Assembly: GCA_012934845.2 (NCBI GenBank)
Contig: WNNJ02002635.1
Location: 1 to 64,000, forward strand
From: Pomphorhynchus laevis
Lineage: Eukaryota > Acanthocephala > Palaeacanthocephala > Echinorhynchida > Pomphorhynchidae
DNA length: 64,000 nucleotides
Direction of reading: 5' to 3'
Below are positions 24,931 through 35,855 of this stretch, in pieces. Both the position numbers and the translations under genes were made by a program. Every line of letters begins with the position of its first letter. Position 1 is the first letter of the stretch. The notes under the pieces were generated by a model that saw only the letters and a list, made by a program, of their open reading frames with translations, had not been told where the DNA came from and did no database searches.

Positions 24931-24942
24931 CCTTTTCTAGAT
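24931..24942 (+). promoter_or_regulatory. 3' splice acceptor 2 nt before the bL35m start codon
   Basis: CCTTTTCTAG at 24,931-24,940 is a strong polypyrimidine-AG acceptor, followed by AT and then ATG. No upstream coding exon is evident. Either a 5' UTR intron ends here or a spliced leader is added here. Confidence 0.55.
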
Positions 24943-25356
24943 ATGCTAAATAATTTTACCCGACGAATTGGTTTTTACGCATGGGCGAAACACAATTACC
25001 CGAAACTGAAGACGGATTTAATCGGTAGAGAAAATGTGTCAATGTTCAGTGGCCAGCGCGGCACCGTAAAAGAGGTACTTAATAGATGTTATAGATTAAG
25101 ATGGGGTGGGTGGATACGAAGGAGATATGATAGAACTGTGCCAAAATGGAAAAAGTCCCCTGAGCAATTACTTTGCGATAATGAACACGTGTTTTGCACT
25201 AAAGCGGAAAGCGCCTATCTTGATAAGTTAGTATCGGAAAAGTATAAAAACGTAGACGGCTTCATTGATGGCAAGTTTGGTTGCTATAACGCTTATCATG
25301 ATCGATGGAACATGAAAAATCATCGTAACTCAAAGACCCAAAAATTTTTTCCATAA
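24943..25356 (+). CDS. mRPL35: mitochondrial large-subunit ribosomal protein bL35m
   Basis: 137 codons in a single exon. The N terminus MLNNFTRRIGFYAWAKH is basic and lacks acidic residues, as in a mitochondrial presequence. The family core follows: RGTVKEVLNRCYRLRWGGWI and RRRYDRTVPKWKKSPEQL, then EHVFCTKAESAYLDKLVSEK and the C-terminal YNAYHDRWNMKNHR. The animal bL35m pattern is KTVKAV..RF.RL..G.W.RR....K..WKK, then FCNKTQSKLLDKM, then YQKYHDRTNLK. The protein binds rRNA in the mitochondrial 54S/39S subunit. The ATG is chosen because a splice acceptor ends 2 nt before it. The next gene's first acceptor lies about 87 bp after the stop, and no AATAAA is seen between them. Confidence 0.85.
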   Translation: MLNNFTRRIGFYAWAKHNYPKLKTDLIGRENVSMFSGQRGTVKEVLNRCYRLRWGGWIRRRYDRTVPKWKKSPEQLLCDNEHVFCTKAESAYLDKLVSEKYKNVDGFIDGKFGCYNAYHDRWNMKNHRNSKTQKFFP

Positions 25357-25429
25357 TTTTTGATTATTATGTAATTTGGCTTTCTCTTTAATTGTACTTT
25401 AAATTTTTTCACCTGAAATTCTTATCTTT

Positions 25430-25443
25430 GTTTCTGCTTTTAG
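25430..25443 (+). promoter_or_regulatory. 3' splice acceptor before the GPx first exon
   Basis: TTTCTGCTTTTAG ends at 25,443, 18 nt before the presumed GPx initiator ATG and 87 nt after the bL35m stop. With the acceptor at 24,940 it suggests a two-gene operon resolved by trans-splicing. Inference from position; no spliced-leader gene is seen in the window. Confidence 0.5.
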
Positions 25444-25461
25444 ATTCAATTGGCTAGATAT

Positions 25462-28400
25462 ATGGTAAGTTCAATTTGTGCAATTAATTGAAGAACACGA
25501 TTAATTCTTTGATTTTGAAGGAATCATCTTCATCAGGCTCTAGTGCCTATGACTTTGTCGCTGTGGACATTGAGGGGGTTGAACAGTCTTTGTCGAAATA
25601 CAAGTAAGCATCAATTTTGCTAGTTTAATAGATTGAGTAAATAGCAACATCATTACAGTCGTGTTTCAAAGTCGCAAACGTTTTAATAAATTTAAATGCT
25701 AATTTCACTTATTTATATTTCGTGTATTTAATGTACGACTTTGTATGTGTAGAATTTCTTCTACAAAGTCAAGTATCACGTGACTCATGATGACTCATAT
25801 GAACGTAATATCATTACATGATTGTAGTATGTTATCACCTTCGTCCTTGATATAAAATTTAATAGAAATGTAGCAAATTATAGACATTAACGGTTTTATT
25901 AATTTTTTAAGTTATTTATTTTTTAACTGTTTACGACTTTTCTTTTGGATTATTTTGTTAGTATGGACAAAATTACATCGTATCCTATAAAGCATAAACG
26001 TAACAGCTTGAAAGAAAATGTAATTTACGACACTCCTTTTAAATGCTTTATTGCTTTCAAGAATAAACTCAATTTTTGTTTCTTCAAAATAGGAAAGTCG
26101 TTCATGAATGCCACACATAAATACAGTCAACCGTTCATATAATCGAATAGTTAGATTTACTGAGGCTTTTTCATAATTTCGAGAAATCTTTCTGTAGAGA
26201 ATTTGCAAATAAAGCAAATTTGAATTTCTAGTATCTATTTATTCACTATCTATTGAAAAGCCTTAAGTTCTTTCCACTCTAATGTTTAACTAAATTTTAC
26301 GAAGATTTTAAAGATTAAAAAATAAGGCAGAAATTATTCGTGATTATTGTTTTCGTCTATTAACGAACAAAATTTTTATCATCAACCTCATTTTAAATTG
26401 ACATTTAAATTATAAATATAAAACGCAGTTATTATTATATTATTATGTTATTTTTTAAAATAAAAAATACTACTTATAGATGCTATTCAAGAATAATAGC
26501 GTCTTTAAAATATAGTATAGGTTATAAAATATAAGCTTTATATAAAAGATTGGTATTTTTATGAGAAAGCAAAAATTGTTTTAAAATTTTTTTTTAATTT
26601 TTATATTCAAACTGGGAAACTTTTAGTGTAAAATGGAAATGCTCTTTTTTAGAGGCCACCCTTCAATTATAACCAATGTTGCTTGCAAGTGAGCTTTCAC
26701 TTCGCGGGAGTATAAACAATTAGTCAATTTACACGACAATTACTCTCGCGAAGGCCTTCGTATATTAGCTTTCCCATGTAATCAATTTGGCGGACAGGTA
26801 ACCTTCGTTATTTCGAAATTTATCCTCTAAATTGTAAAAATGATTTTTTATTCGATATTTCATATAAGAGAATTTTTTATCTTTTTTCTTTGTAAATTTT
26901 AAATTTATGAATTATAAAACATAAATGAGTGAATATAGGATAATCTTTATTGGTTAGCTAATAATTAATCAAGAGATAATTGAGAATTAATTATTAATTT
27001 GTTAATTATTAAAAAATTAAGTGATAAGCTTACGGATCAAATCAGCTAAGTCTGTGTATTTTATATTATTTAATTAAAAATAAATATTATAAAATAAATA
27101 ATAATATATGATTTTTAACAATCAATATTTTTATTATTAAAATATTAAACAAAAATCAATTTTTAGGAATTGACTAATAAATAACAGACGATGTATCGGA
27201 AAAGGATTATATATCATCAGGAGGAACTGCTATGCCATTAGGGTTCGCCCCATATTCCTCAACCCAACATATCAGCGGGGTCAAATACGCGCTAATGACG
27301 TATTTCCTTTTATGAAATTTGAATATTTTGTGTTTCTGAAATAATAAATAATTATTATATAAGATTTTTTATAATTTATATCAAGTTAAAATTTATAAGT
27401 GAAATTTAGAATAAAATCAATTTTTATGAATTGACTAATAAATAACAGACGATGTATCGGAAAAGGATTATATATCATCAGGAGGAACTGCTATGCCATT
27501 AGGGTTCGCCCCATATTCCTCAACCCAACATATCAGCGGGGTCAAATACGCGCTAATGACGTATTTCCTTTTATGAAATTTGAATATTTTGTGTTTCTGA
27601 AATAATAAATAATTATTATATAAGATTTTTTATAATTTATATCAAGTTAAAATTTATAAGTGAAATTTAGAATAAAATCAATTTTTATGAATTGACTAAT
27701 AAATAACAGACGATGTATCGGAAAAGGATTATATATCATCAGGAGGAACTGCTATGCCATTAGGGTTCGCCCCATATTCCTCAACCCAACATATCAGCGG
27801 GGTCAAATACGCGCTAATGACGTATTTCCTTTTATGAAATTTGAATATTTTGTGTTTCTGAAATAATAAATAATTATTATATAAGATTTTTTATAATTTA
27901 TATCAAGTTAAAATTTATAAGTGAAATTTAGAATAAAATCAATTTTTATGAATTGACATTGTATCAGAACAAAGAATATATGTCATCATGATAAACTGCT
28001 ATGTTATTAGGTTAAGGCCATATTTCTCGATCCAACATGGCAGCAGGATCAAGTACATGCTAATGACGTATTTCCTCCGTGAAATTTTATTATCTAGTTC
28101 ATCTTTTTCTAATATAAAGCATATTGCTTATTATTCATAAAAATTTTGTCTTAATAGTCTAAATTTATTTTTAATATTATTGTGTAAATAGAAAAAATAT
28201 AGAAAAATAATAACTTCGTACCAATAATACATAATTTCATTAACAAAGTCCACAGGTCGAATAATTATAAAATAATAAAATTATTATTTTATAATTATAA
28301 AATAATTATAAAATAATAAATAATTATAAAATATTATAAATATTAATTCGAATAATTATAAAATAAGGTCGAATAATTATAAAATAATAAAATTAATAAT

Positions 28401-31400
28401 TTTATATTTAATAAAATTATTATTAAATTTATTTTTAATAATATTTTGTTGATATTTATATTGTAAATTTAATATTTTAATAATATTTTGCTAATATATA
28501 TGAAAAGAGTAATTATTGAAATGTATACCATAAAATATACAATAAATATATAAAATATATTTATATATTTATGTATACAATAAATATATAAAATATATTT
28601 ATTTTATATGAAATAAAATAAATTTAATAATTAGGGTTAGTATTAAATTAAATAAGTATTAATTTAAGTTAGAGTCAGTAAATTTAATAATCAGAGTTGA
28701 TATTAAATTAGTATCAAAATAAGTTAGAGTTAGTATTAAATTAGAGTTCTAGTATTAAATTATTAATAATTATTTAATAATTTTTAATAATTTTTAATAA
28801 TTATTAAATTATTATTAAACGAATATCGAATGAAACAATAGTCCACTTACAACATTTTTTAAAATTTTACTTTATAATTGAAGTCTACATAATGCGTCAT
28901 TTTGTAGTTAGTGAAATACTATTTTAATACTTATAATTAGCAAATTTCCAAACGCCTAATGAATAATTTGTTTGCATAAATAGTTTTGATTTCTAAAAGT
29001 TTAATTATAAATTTTGAGCTTTTTCTAAAAACAATTACTTTTAATGTTTGATTACGATTGTAGTCAATGATAGTATAATGATTATCAATTATATTTTATA
29101 TAATCAATGTTATTTTATATTATATTGTATAATTCACTGTTCCTAGGAGCCTTGGCTTGAATCAGAAATCAAGGAATTTGTGAAGACCATGAAAGTTGAA
29201 TTCGATATGTTTTCGAAAATCGAAGTAAACGGTTCAAATGCACACCCACTGTTTAAGTATCTAAAGTCGAACAGTAGTGGACTTTTGGGCAGGTCAGCCA
29301 AAAAGCATAATCAACTATGATAATTATGACATTCATATTTGTTATCGGAATATGAATTGATGCATAAATTTTATAAGAATTAATATTCTTATATGAATAT
29401 GAATATATGTAGTAGTCATGTAATATAATAAATGCCAATAATGTGGCACTCATTATTACACAAATTATTTATAGAACTTAATTTTTGCATGCTTTATGAA
29501 TTTCTGATCACGGAATATCTATTCGATATTTTATTACTTTAAGTTTAAAGTTATATTGCATTTAAAACTTTCAAATTTAAAGCTGCGGATGAAATCTAAA
29601 AATGAAATATTTACGTGAATTATATTTATATCTCACATATATAAAATAATTAAAGAATAATTTATTGTAATTACCAAAAATAAAACAATCAAATAAAACA
29701 ACAAAATAATATAAACAAAATAATTTAATTATCTTATTTATATAAAAATATTTTATATATATATTTTATATAATTTATTTTATTATGTAGTCAAACATTC
29801 ATTCGAATGTTTGAAATAAGTACTACAGTCATTCAGTTAAAAAAATCTGAAACCGAGTGATCGCCCAAGCATTCGAGTATACACGTTGCATTCCCATGTT
29901 GAACCGATGCGCTTAATCGTTGCCTGAGGAAAGCCGTTGATCGAGGTAGTGGCCTTTGACATCATCTTCCCGATCTCTTCAATAAAGCACGAGGTTTCCT
30001 TTCCCACAATTATTTTATTTATTTAATATTTTATATAATTATTTTATTTGCATTGGAATTGAGGATTATAACAAACTGAAATGTGACAGGCATAAATTCT
30101 TATCAAATCTTTAAATCACGGAATTGAATGAGATCCGGATTTTTGGACCAATGCACATATTGGGAAACAACCTAACTGTTAATATAGCGATATCGCCTAT
30201 GAACAAGCTTTATCAATGACCATTATCAATCTACATGCACAAACGAATGTTTAAAAAAGTTTAAAAACGTATAATTCAACTCGTCAATGATGCATGTGGT
30301 CATTTCTCTTATTTGTCAATGCTAAACGACTGTAAAATTTATAATTAAGTAACTATATAAATATTTTTATATAAATGTTTTATTTTCATTTTTATTGATG
30401 ATTGTAACAAATATCATATTCAATTGTATTATATTCAATATCATGCTAAATATAAATTTTCTATATTTGATCTATTCAGTCAACACTCCTTTGAAAAATA
30501 CTATTTTTTAAAAATAAAAAAATTAGAATTGTTGGTGTCTTTACAGTTATCACAAAAGCAGTCGAAACGCATCCTAACCACTTCATCCGACTGACGATGA
30601 CTGCTGGGTGGTTAGGAGCCTCTCGGAGTGATACATTAGACTGATGGAGCTGATGATCGAAGTCCAGTTATTTAGCAGCAAATATGGATTAAAAATCAAT
30701 CGTAGCCAGCTTTGGCTCCTGGACCACAGTTTCAAGCGATTTTTCGCAATAACAATTTATAAAATGACGCATTCCTTTTGGAATCCTGTTAGAAATTCAG
30801 TGTCCTCGTAATCAACGGATGCGCGTTTGAAACGTTTTTGATTGTCATACAAATGCATGTATTATTTTTTACTAACAAATCGTAGCCAGTTTTGGCTCCT
30901 AGACCACAGTTTCAAGCGATTTTTCGCAATAACAATATATAAGCAAGACTATTATAAATATAATGTATATATTTTTTACATTATTAATTTTCTGTTAATA
31001 CATATCTGTTAGTATATATCTGTTAGTACATTATTCATTATCTGGACTATATATATAGATCAGTAACCTCATAGCGTAGTATATATATCAATATTAAATG
31101 TAGTATATAGATCAATCTAAGTGTTTGCGCTTTTTGATTTGTTAATATAATGTATTTATAATTTACAGCTTTTTTCTTTTTATAGTTCAATTAAGTGGAA
31201 CTTCACAAAATTTCTTGTAGACAAACAAGGCCATGTCGTTAAACGCTTAGGTCCAAATCACGGACCATCGGTAATACTTCCTAACTATTATAAAACTATT
31301 GATAACTCTCTTAAAAAAATTATAAATAAATCAATACAAATGATTTATTATTGATTAATTTATTTACTAATTAATAAATTATAATTATTAATTATATAAT

Positions 31401-31491
31401 AATTAATATTTATTAATGAATTAATTATTAATTTTTATTTCAAATTTTTTCTTTAAATTTAAAGGCAGGAAATACAGTCTTAAAAATCTGA
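25462..31491 (+). CDS. GPX4: selenocysteine glutathione peroxidase (GPx4/PHGPx-like), six-exon model
   Basis: Reduces lipid hydroperoxides with glutathione or a thiol. Exons with GT-AG borders: 25,462-25,464 (ATG only), 25,521-25,603 ([20 protein letters not shown]), 26,653-26,797, 29,147-29,292 ([11 protein letters not shown] ... [10 protein letters not shown]), 31,186-31,270 ([19 protein letters not shown]), and a tentative last exon 31,465-31,491. Phases agree at every junction. Exon 3 reads [19 protein letters not shown] ... [11 protein letters not shown]: the TGA at 26,690 occupies the catalytic Sec position. The other catalytic residues are present: Q in FGGQ, W in IKWNF. The C terminus is uncertain: reading through 31,271 instead of splicing also gives an open tail. 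No signal peptide. Introns hold a 261-bp repeat array and a ribozyme-like element. Confident in identity, less so in first and last exons. Confidence 0.88.
26690..26692 (+). other. in-frame TGA read as selenocysteine
   Basis: Sits exactly at the active-site U of the NVACKU..T motif. Everything on both sides is in frame and conserved, so decay is unlikely. It requires a SECIS element in the 3' UTR (beyond about 31,270), which I could not place by eye. Confidence 0.85.
27160..27952 (-). repeat. three tandem 261-bp Penelope-type terminal repeats, each with a ribozyme-like motif
   Basis: Three head-to-tail units with period 261 bp (the GACTAATAA block ends at 27,180, 27,441 and 27,702), essentially identical by eye. 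Each contains, on the minus strand, the same structured motif as the Penelope repeat at 39 kb: in unit 1 it spans 27,200-27,311. Hairpin AAATACG/CGTATTT, stem I TTCCTC/GAGGAA and the CTGATGA core are present. GAAA is altered to GAAC, so these copies may be inactive. The array lies within GPx intron 3, antisense to the gene. Confidence 0.9.
27953..28095 (-). repeat. diverged fourth copy of the Penelope-type terminal repeat
   Basis: Follows the array after a shared AATTTTTATGAATTGAC junction. Matches the others through GCTAATGACGTATTTCC at about 28,050-28,067, with many substitutions and a missing start. Confidence 0.8.
28096..29146. other. AT-rich intron sequence of GPx
   Basis: Low-complexity TTAATAATTATT tracts and short ATAATTATAAAATAA repeats (28,260-28,420). 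Nothing else recognised. Confidence 0.5.
29293..30540. other. GPx intron 4, first part
   Basis: AT-rich apart from 29,850-30,005, which is clearly less AT-rich and may be a mobile-element remnant, though I recognise nothing in it. A CAAACATTC..GAATGTTTG palindrome lies at about 29,793-29,815. Confidence 0.4.
30558..30627 (+). ncRNA. hammerhead-core, reversed-order ribozyme-like motif, family R2 (copy a)
   Basis: Segments in order: GCAGT-CGAAA (30,558-30,567), stem III 5' strand ACGC then bulged A then TCCTAACCAC (to 30,581), stem I 5' TCCGA (30,586-30,590), CTGACGA (30,591-30,597), stem II ACTGC (30,600-30,604), stem III 3' GTGGTTAGGA (30,608-30,617) then GCCT, C17 at 30,622, and stem I 3' TCGGA (30,623-30,627). 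All three stems pair; one C-C mismatch next to the cleavage site. Flanks TATCAC and GTGATA can close the structure. It lies in GPx intron 4 in the sense orientation. Confidence 0.7.
30633..30950 (+). repeat. R2 element body with internal direct repeat
   Basis: The block ATCGTAGCCAGCTTTGGCTC ... CAAGCGATTTTTCGCAATAA occurs at about 30,704-30,752 and 30,888-30,936. The same block in reverse orientation recurs three times at 58,070-58,650. It contains hairpins GCCAGCTTTGGC and GCGAAAAATCGC. With the ribozyme-like motif it forms one small repeat element. Confidence 0.8.
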
Positions 31492-32705
31492 TTCAAAAAA
31501 TAGTTCAAGTGATTGGAATCTTAAGTGATTTACCCAATGTAACAGATTATGTGTATTTTCTGAACTCGGATTTATTAAAATCGGAAATTTTATTTAAAAA
31601 ATCATAAATCTCTCGATTAATCATTTGAGCAAGTAAATCGATTTAGTAATTTAGTGAGTAAACAAATATAATAATTAAAATTAAATAATTATCAATTACA
31701 TCATTATCATAAATTTAAATAATTATTATCTTAGATTTAAATAAAAAATCATAAGAAAATATGAAAGTTGAAGTAAATAGTTAAAAGAAGCTGTTCAATT
31801 ATTATTATATATAATTTTTCCATAAGATTTTGGCTATTAAAACTTTAGTTTTAATTTTGGCGCGTCAACTGCTTTGCCTGAATTTATTTTGTTTCCTACT
31901 TTTGCGGCGGCATTGGAAATGAAACTTACCCGATAATTATTTAAAATGTAATATATAAATATATTATAAATTGACTGTTCACTTATAGGTTTTTATTATT
32001 TATTTGTAGAGAGAGCGAAATAGAAAATTTTTATTTAAAATATCGAATTTTCGATAGCTAACTGCTATTTCATCATAAGGATGAAATGGTACCAAATATT
32101 TTTACTGTTTAATAAAGCTGTCAATTGCATTACTTGGCGCAACAGATCAAAAATGTCAATTGTACATTTTACATTGCGCAGCGGATTAAACCAATAGATA
32201 TAGAAAATATCAATAGTATTTTCAATACTATAATTAAAATACTTTACTATAATTGAAATTTTTCATTTATTAAAATTAAAATAATTAAATTAAATCTATC
32301 GGATTAAACCAATAGATGTGCTCCTTATTAAACATAACATAAAAAACACAATTTAATAGAATAAAACTAAGAACAATGAATCTAAAATATTAAAAGACAA
32401 CAATTAATATTATGTAAAACAACAATTAAATTAATACAAAAACATAAGAATTGCAATTTAAAATATGCAAAAATATTTTTTTTCTGAACATTAAAGAGTA
32501 ACATTAATATAATTAGTATAATTATAAATTGGCTGGTCACTCTTCATTATAAATTGTTTATCTATCGGATAAACAAATTATCGGATAAAATAATAGAGGC
32601 AATTCAGTTAACAACCGATTGTCGTTTTATTTTTTATATTATAAATTGACGGTTTCTATTATTTTCGAAATAGAAAGTGGAGAGAGTGAAATAGAAATTT
32701 TTTAT
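31492..32705. other. GPx 3' flank
   Basis: Should contain the GPx 3' UTR. An AATAAA lies near 32,110. A GAGAGAGCGAAATAGAA block near 32,008 recurs near 32,682. No SECIS could be assigned by eye. Confidence 0.4.
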
Positions 32706-32714
32706 TTTAATTAG

Positions 32715-33030
32715 GCATAATATGAATTGGGAACACATCTCTTATTTCCATTTTCTAGGACGCCATACAAAAAATAAATCGTTTTGATGAAATGCTTTAA
32801 CTTAAAATAAGTCTTTACTGTCTCCAAAAAGGTTTCCAAAACGGTATAAATTTATTAAGGTTTGAACTTCACCTCCAAGCATATTCGCTCAAATATATGT
32901 TCATACATCCTTTATTTTTTGCTCTTTCCTCCATAAAATGTTTAAATGAACGACATTGAGACTGCATTTGTTTTGTGTGACATTTTATAAATTGGAAGAG
33001 ATGTGTTTTCTAATTCCCAATTAAAAATAT
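32715..33030. mobile_element. short inverted-repeat element (MITE-like)
   Basis: Left end AATTGGGAACACATCTCTTA and right end AGAGATGTGTTTTC..AATTCCCAATT are inverted copies about 310 bp apart, with no ORF inside. The same end sequence recurs at 34,480-34,530. An internal block (32,925-32,990) resembles 33,620-33,680. Superfamily unknown; no clear target-site duplication. Confidence 0.55.
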
Positions 33031-33564
33031 GGACATCTTAATTCCATGGTAAAATCAGATTATGGGGAAAAGAGAGCGGGGATCTCGCTCATGTTGATAT
33101 GATTAGATATGAATTGATCTAAAATTTTGATAGAAGGTAAATTCGACTTCGATGGTTCAAATAATATGAAAAAATCGTTGTGTTCATAATTGAAAAACTT
33201 GAGAAAAAATAAGTTTTTATCTCAAAAAATAATTTATATCATAAGATATTTTACTAACTTCTAATTGATATACTTTTTATCTCTTATGAACAATTGCCTA
33301 TTAATTAAGTATTTAACATTTCAGGTCGTAATATGCATTACACATTTTTAATTTTTTAAAATTAAAAATTAAATACCTCTAAATATGATGATCCCTAATT
33401 GAACAAGTCATCCCTAATTGAACATTATATTTTTATTCATTTGAGCAGTCGAATTGAGCTAAAATTTTGAAAGTAGGAATATTTAACTTGGATGATCCAA
33501 GTAATTTGAAAAAATCAATGTGTCCATAACAGTTCGATAATTTTTGTCATTTTTAGTAGACTCG

Positions 33565-33645
33565 TAAGCGCGCCGTTGGCACGCATTTGCCATTCAAAAT
33601 AAATTTATCTTTTTAATCCTTTATTTTTTACCCTTTCCTCTATGA
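33565..33645 (+). mobile_element. LINE A 3' UTR tail
   Basis: GTAAGCGCGCCGTTGGCACG..ATTTGCC matches the LINE A 3' end at 23,921-23,960 (GTAAGCGTGCGCTGGCACAC..ATTTGCC). A 5'-truncated insertion of tail only. Confidence 0.65.
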
Positions 33646-33716
33646 AATGTTTAAATGGACGCCATTGTGACTCAATTCGCTAGTATGACGGCCTTGAAAT
33701 TTTGAATAATATGTAC

Positions 33717-34270
33717 ACATGTTAGTGAATCGTTGATATTTGAAATTGGATCCACCAAAACTTTGTGAATAGATAACCGTTAAGTGGTTGTAAACATAGT
33801 ATTCTAATTTGATATAACCTTTCCAAAAATCGATGTGAATGACACTACCTTAACCAATAAGTTTATTTTCACCTTCCGTATATTTTTGGCTACGGAAACT
33901 CCTCCAGATATTAAATATGCCTTGTCTGCGATATATCCCTGACAAGCGAGAGAGATCTCTTGTTTGGAAAATTCTGCATACTAAATATCATCCACTGTCC
34001 AATCTACTGCAACTGAGAGGTCAATTTTCTCTTCGCGGACACCCCCTGATGCTGAAAACACAAAGGTACATGCATGCAGTTTCCTGCTTTGCCAAACGAG
34101 TTAAACACATGTTAGTGAATCGTTGATATTTGAAATTGGATCCACCAAAACTTTGTGAATAGATAACCGTTAAGTGGTTGTAACCATAGTATTCTAATTT
34201 GATATATCCCTTCCATAAATCGATGTGTATGATATTATTACTTTAATAAATAAGTTTATTTTAACCTTCC
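33717..34270 (+). repeat. about 150-bp direct repeats flanking a LINE RT scrap
   Basis: GTTAGTGAATCGTTGATATT and the following ~150 bp occur at 33,720-33,880 and again at 34,111-34,270 (period 391 bp). Between them 33,900-34,107 encodes an RT C-terminal scrap (MPCLRYIPDKRERSLVWKI, LRGHPLMLKTQR, FAKRV) typical of LINE 3' ends. Probably a tandem duplication of a LINE 3' end plus its UTR. Confidence 0.6.
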
Positions 34271-34274
34271 ATAT

Positions 34275-34465
34275 CATCCCTGATCCTTCCACTTTCTGCA
34301 ATTCCCCTAATTCCTTTCATTCATCCTTCCCCCGTCCACATTATCCCCGTTCTCCCTCTTTCCCTTTCACCCTTTCTTCTTCCCATATCCCCATTTCCAA
34401 CTTCTCTTCCCCATCCCAAATCCTAGCATCCTCTTTTCCCCATACTCTCATTTTACCATATAATT
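34275..34465. repeat. polypyrimidine tract
   Basis: Nearly all C and T on the + strand (CTTCCCCCGTCC, CCCTCTTTCCC). The apparent open frame is compositional. Confidence 0.7.
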
Positions 34466-35855
34466 AAGATTTATTTATTTTTAATTGGGAATAAGATGTA
34501 TTGGGAACACATCTCTTACTTCCAATTTCTAAGAAAAGTTTAAAAAAAATTGATTTAACTGTTTTTTATACAGTAAAAAACAATAAAATATTTTGTACAA
34601 TTTTGTCCTGATGATGATATATCGAAAATTCGATATTTAAAATCAAATATTTATATTTCATTTTATCCACTAATAAAATATTATAGATATAAAAAAATAT
34701 AAATATTTAAAATATAAATATAATAGATATATTTTTAGTGTTTTTATCTTTTGTAAATTTGAGAAAATTCGTTTTACATACCAAATTTGCAATTCTTCTT
34801 CTTTATTTAAGGCGCTTGAAGACGACATCAAAAATCTCCTAAGCCAATAAATCTGCATCAACAATTTCCATGAATGATCAACTGATCTTTATCACATTGT
34901 GTTGTTCAGCTGTGAACTATTTGGAATTTGTTATTACATGGGAACATTTACAAACATTGTTTTTAAACTTTATTTTAGTTATCAATGCAAACCGAAAGCA
35001 ATCATATCTTTATTCCTCTTACATTCATGATTAAATTGTTTAATTTAATAATAATTTAAATAAAATTAAAATGAAATAATTTAAATGAAATAATTTACAA
35101 TTGAATTGCTAAGTGTATCAATAGTCCACTAACGTAAATTATTAAATCAACGTAATTTTGAACCAAATTATTTAATTACTATCAATATGGAAAATAATCA
35201 TAGATATTTTAACAAATAAGAATTTTAATATTTAAAGCCACCATTACTTTAATTTAGTAACCAATGCAAACCGAAAGCGACTATATATCTTGTCTTTACA
35301 AATTTATTATCCCATTTTTAAATTTTTTAATCTAATAATTATTTAAATAATTAATTAGCTCGCAAATAATGAGTCCATTTAAATCGTTTGATTTAACTAG
35401 TCCGTAATATTCAATATGTGCTGGATGCGGATTCAGCAATTAACGCATTTTAATCAAGCGAACTTCGAGGATTGTAATTCTATGCCGATTTTTTATGTTA
35501 AAATCAATTAGATTGATCGTCTTTAGTAATATCTGATTTTTGAAATGTTTGCGTAGTAATCAAATGTAGGGCCCTTGACCGTGAGGGCATCCTATACCGT
35601 TTGAAGATAGTTTAAACTATTAACGATATTATAATTATTGACAAGCCATCGCTGCGTGACATTTGTAAACGCTTGTCTGTCTGATAATATTTATTAAAGA
35701 CAACGAGGAGAGCGTAAACCAGCCATAACGAGAGAATCACTTTAAGTGAAAACCCCGTTCGAAATAATATTGCATTCATCCAATGCCATATCATCAGGTG
35801 TCATACAAAAACCTATCATTTATACATACAGCGATGTATACGTTTACGCAATATT
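34466..35855. other. AT-rich spacer with a diverged duplication
   Basis: CAATGCAAACCGAAAGC and about 100 bp around it occur at 34,983 and again at 35,262. No convincing gene. Confidence 0.4.

Noticed and set aside
25912-26217. 101-codon minus-strand frame in GPx intron 2
   Set aside because: AT-rich, no domain, antisense inside an intron; treated as chance.
30632-30665. CTGATGATCGAAG string downstream of motif R2a
   Set aside because: Contains core-like letters but no stem II and no partner strands; likely part of the R2 body.
34670-34880. F-box-like phrase (EIFDVVFKRLK, RRIANLVCK) on the minus strand
   Set aside because: Interrupted by stops and too short; may be a very old pseudogene but unsupported.
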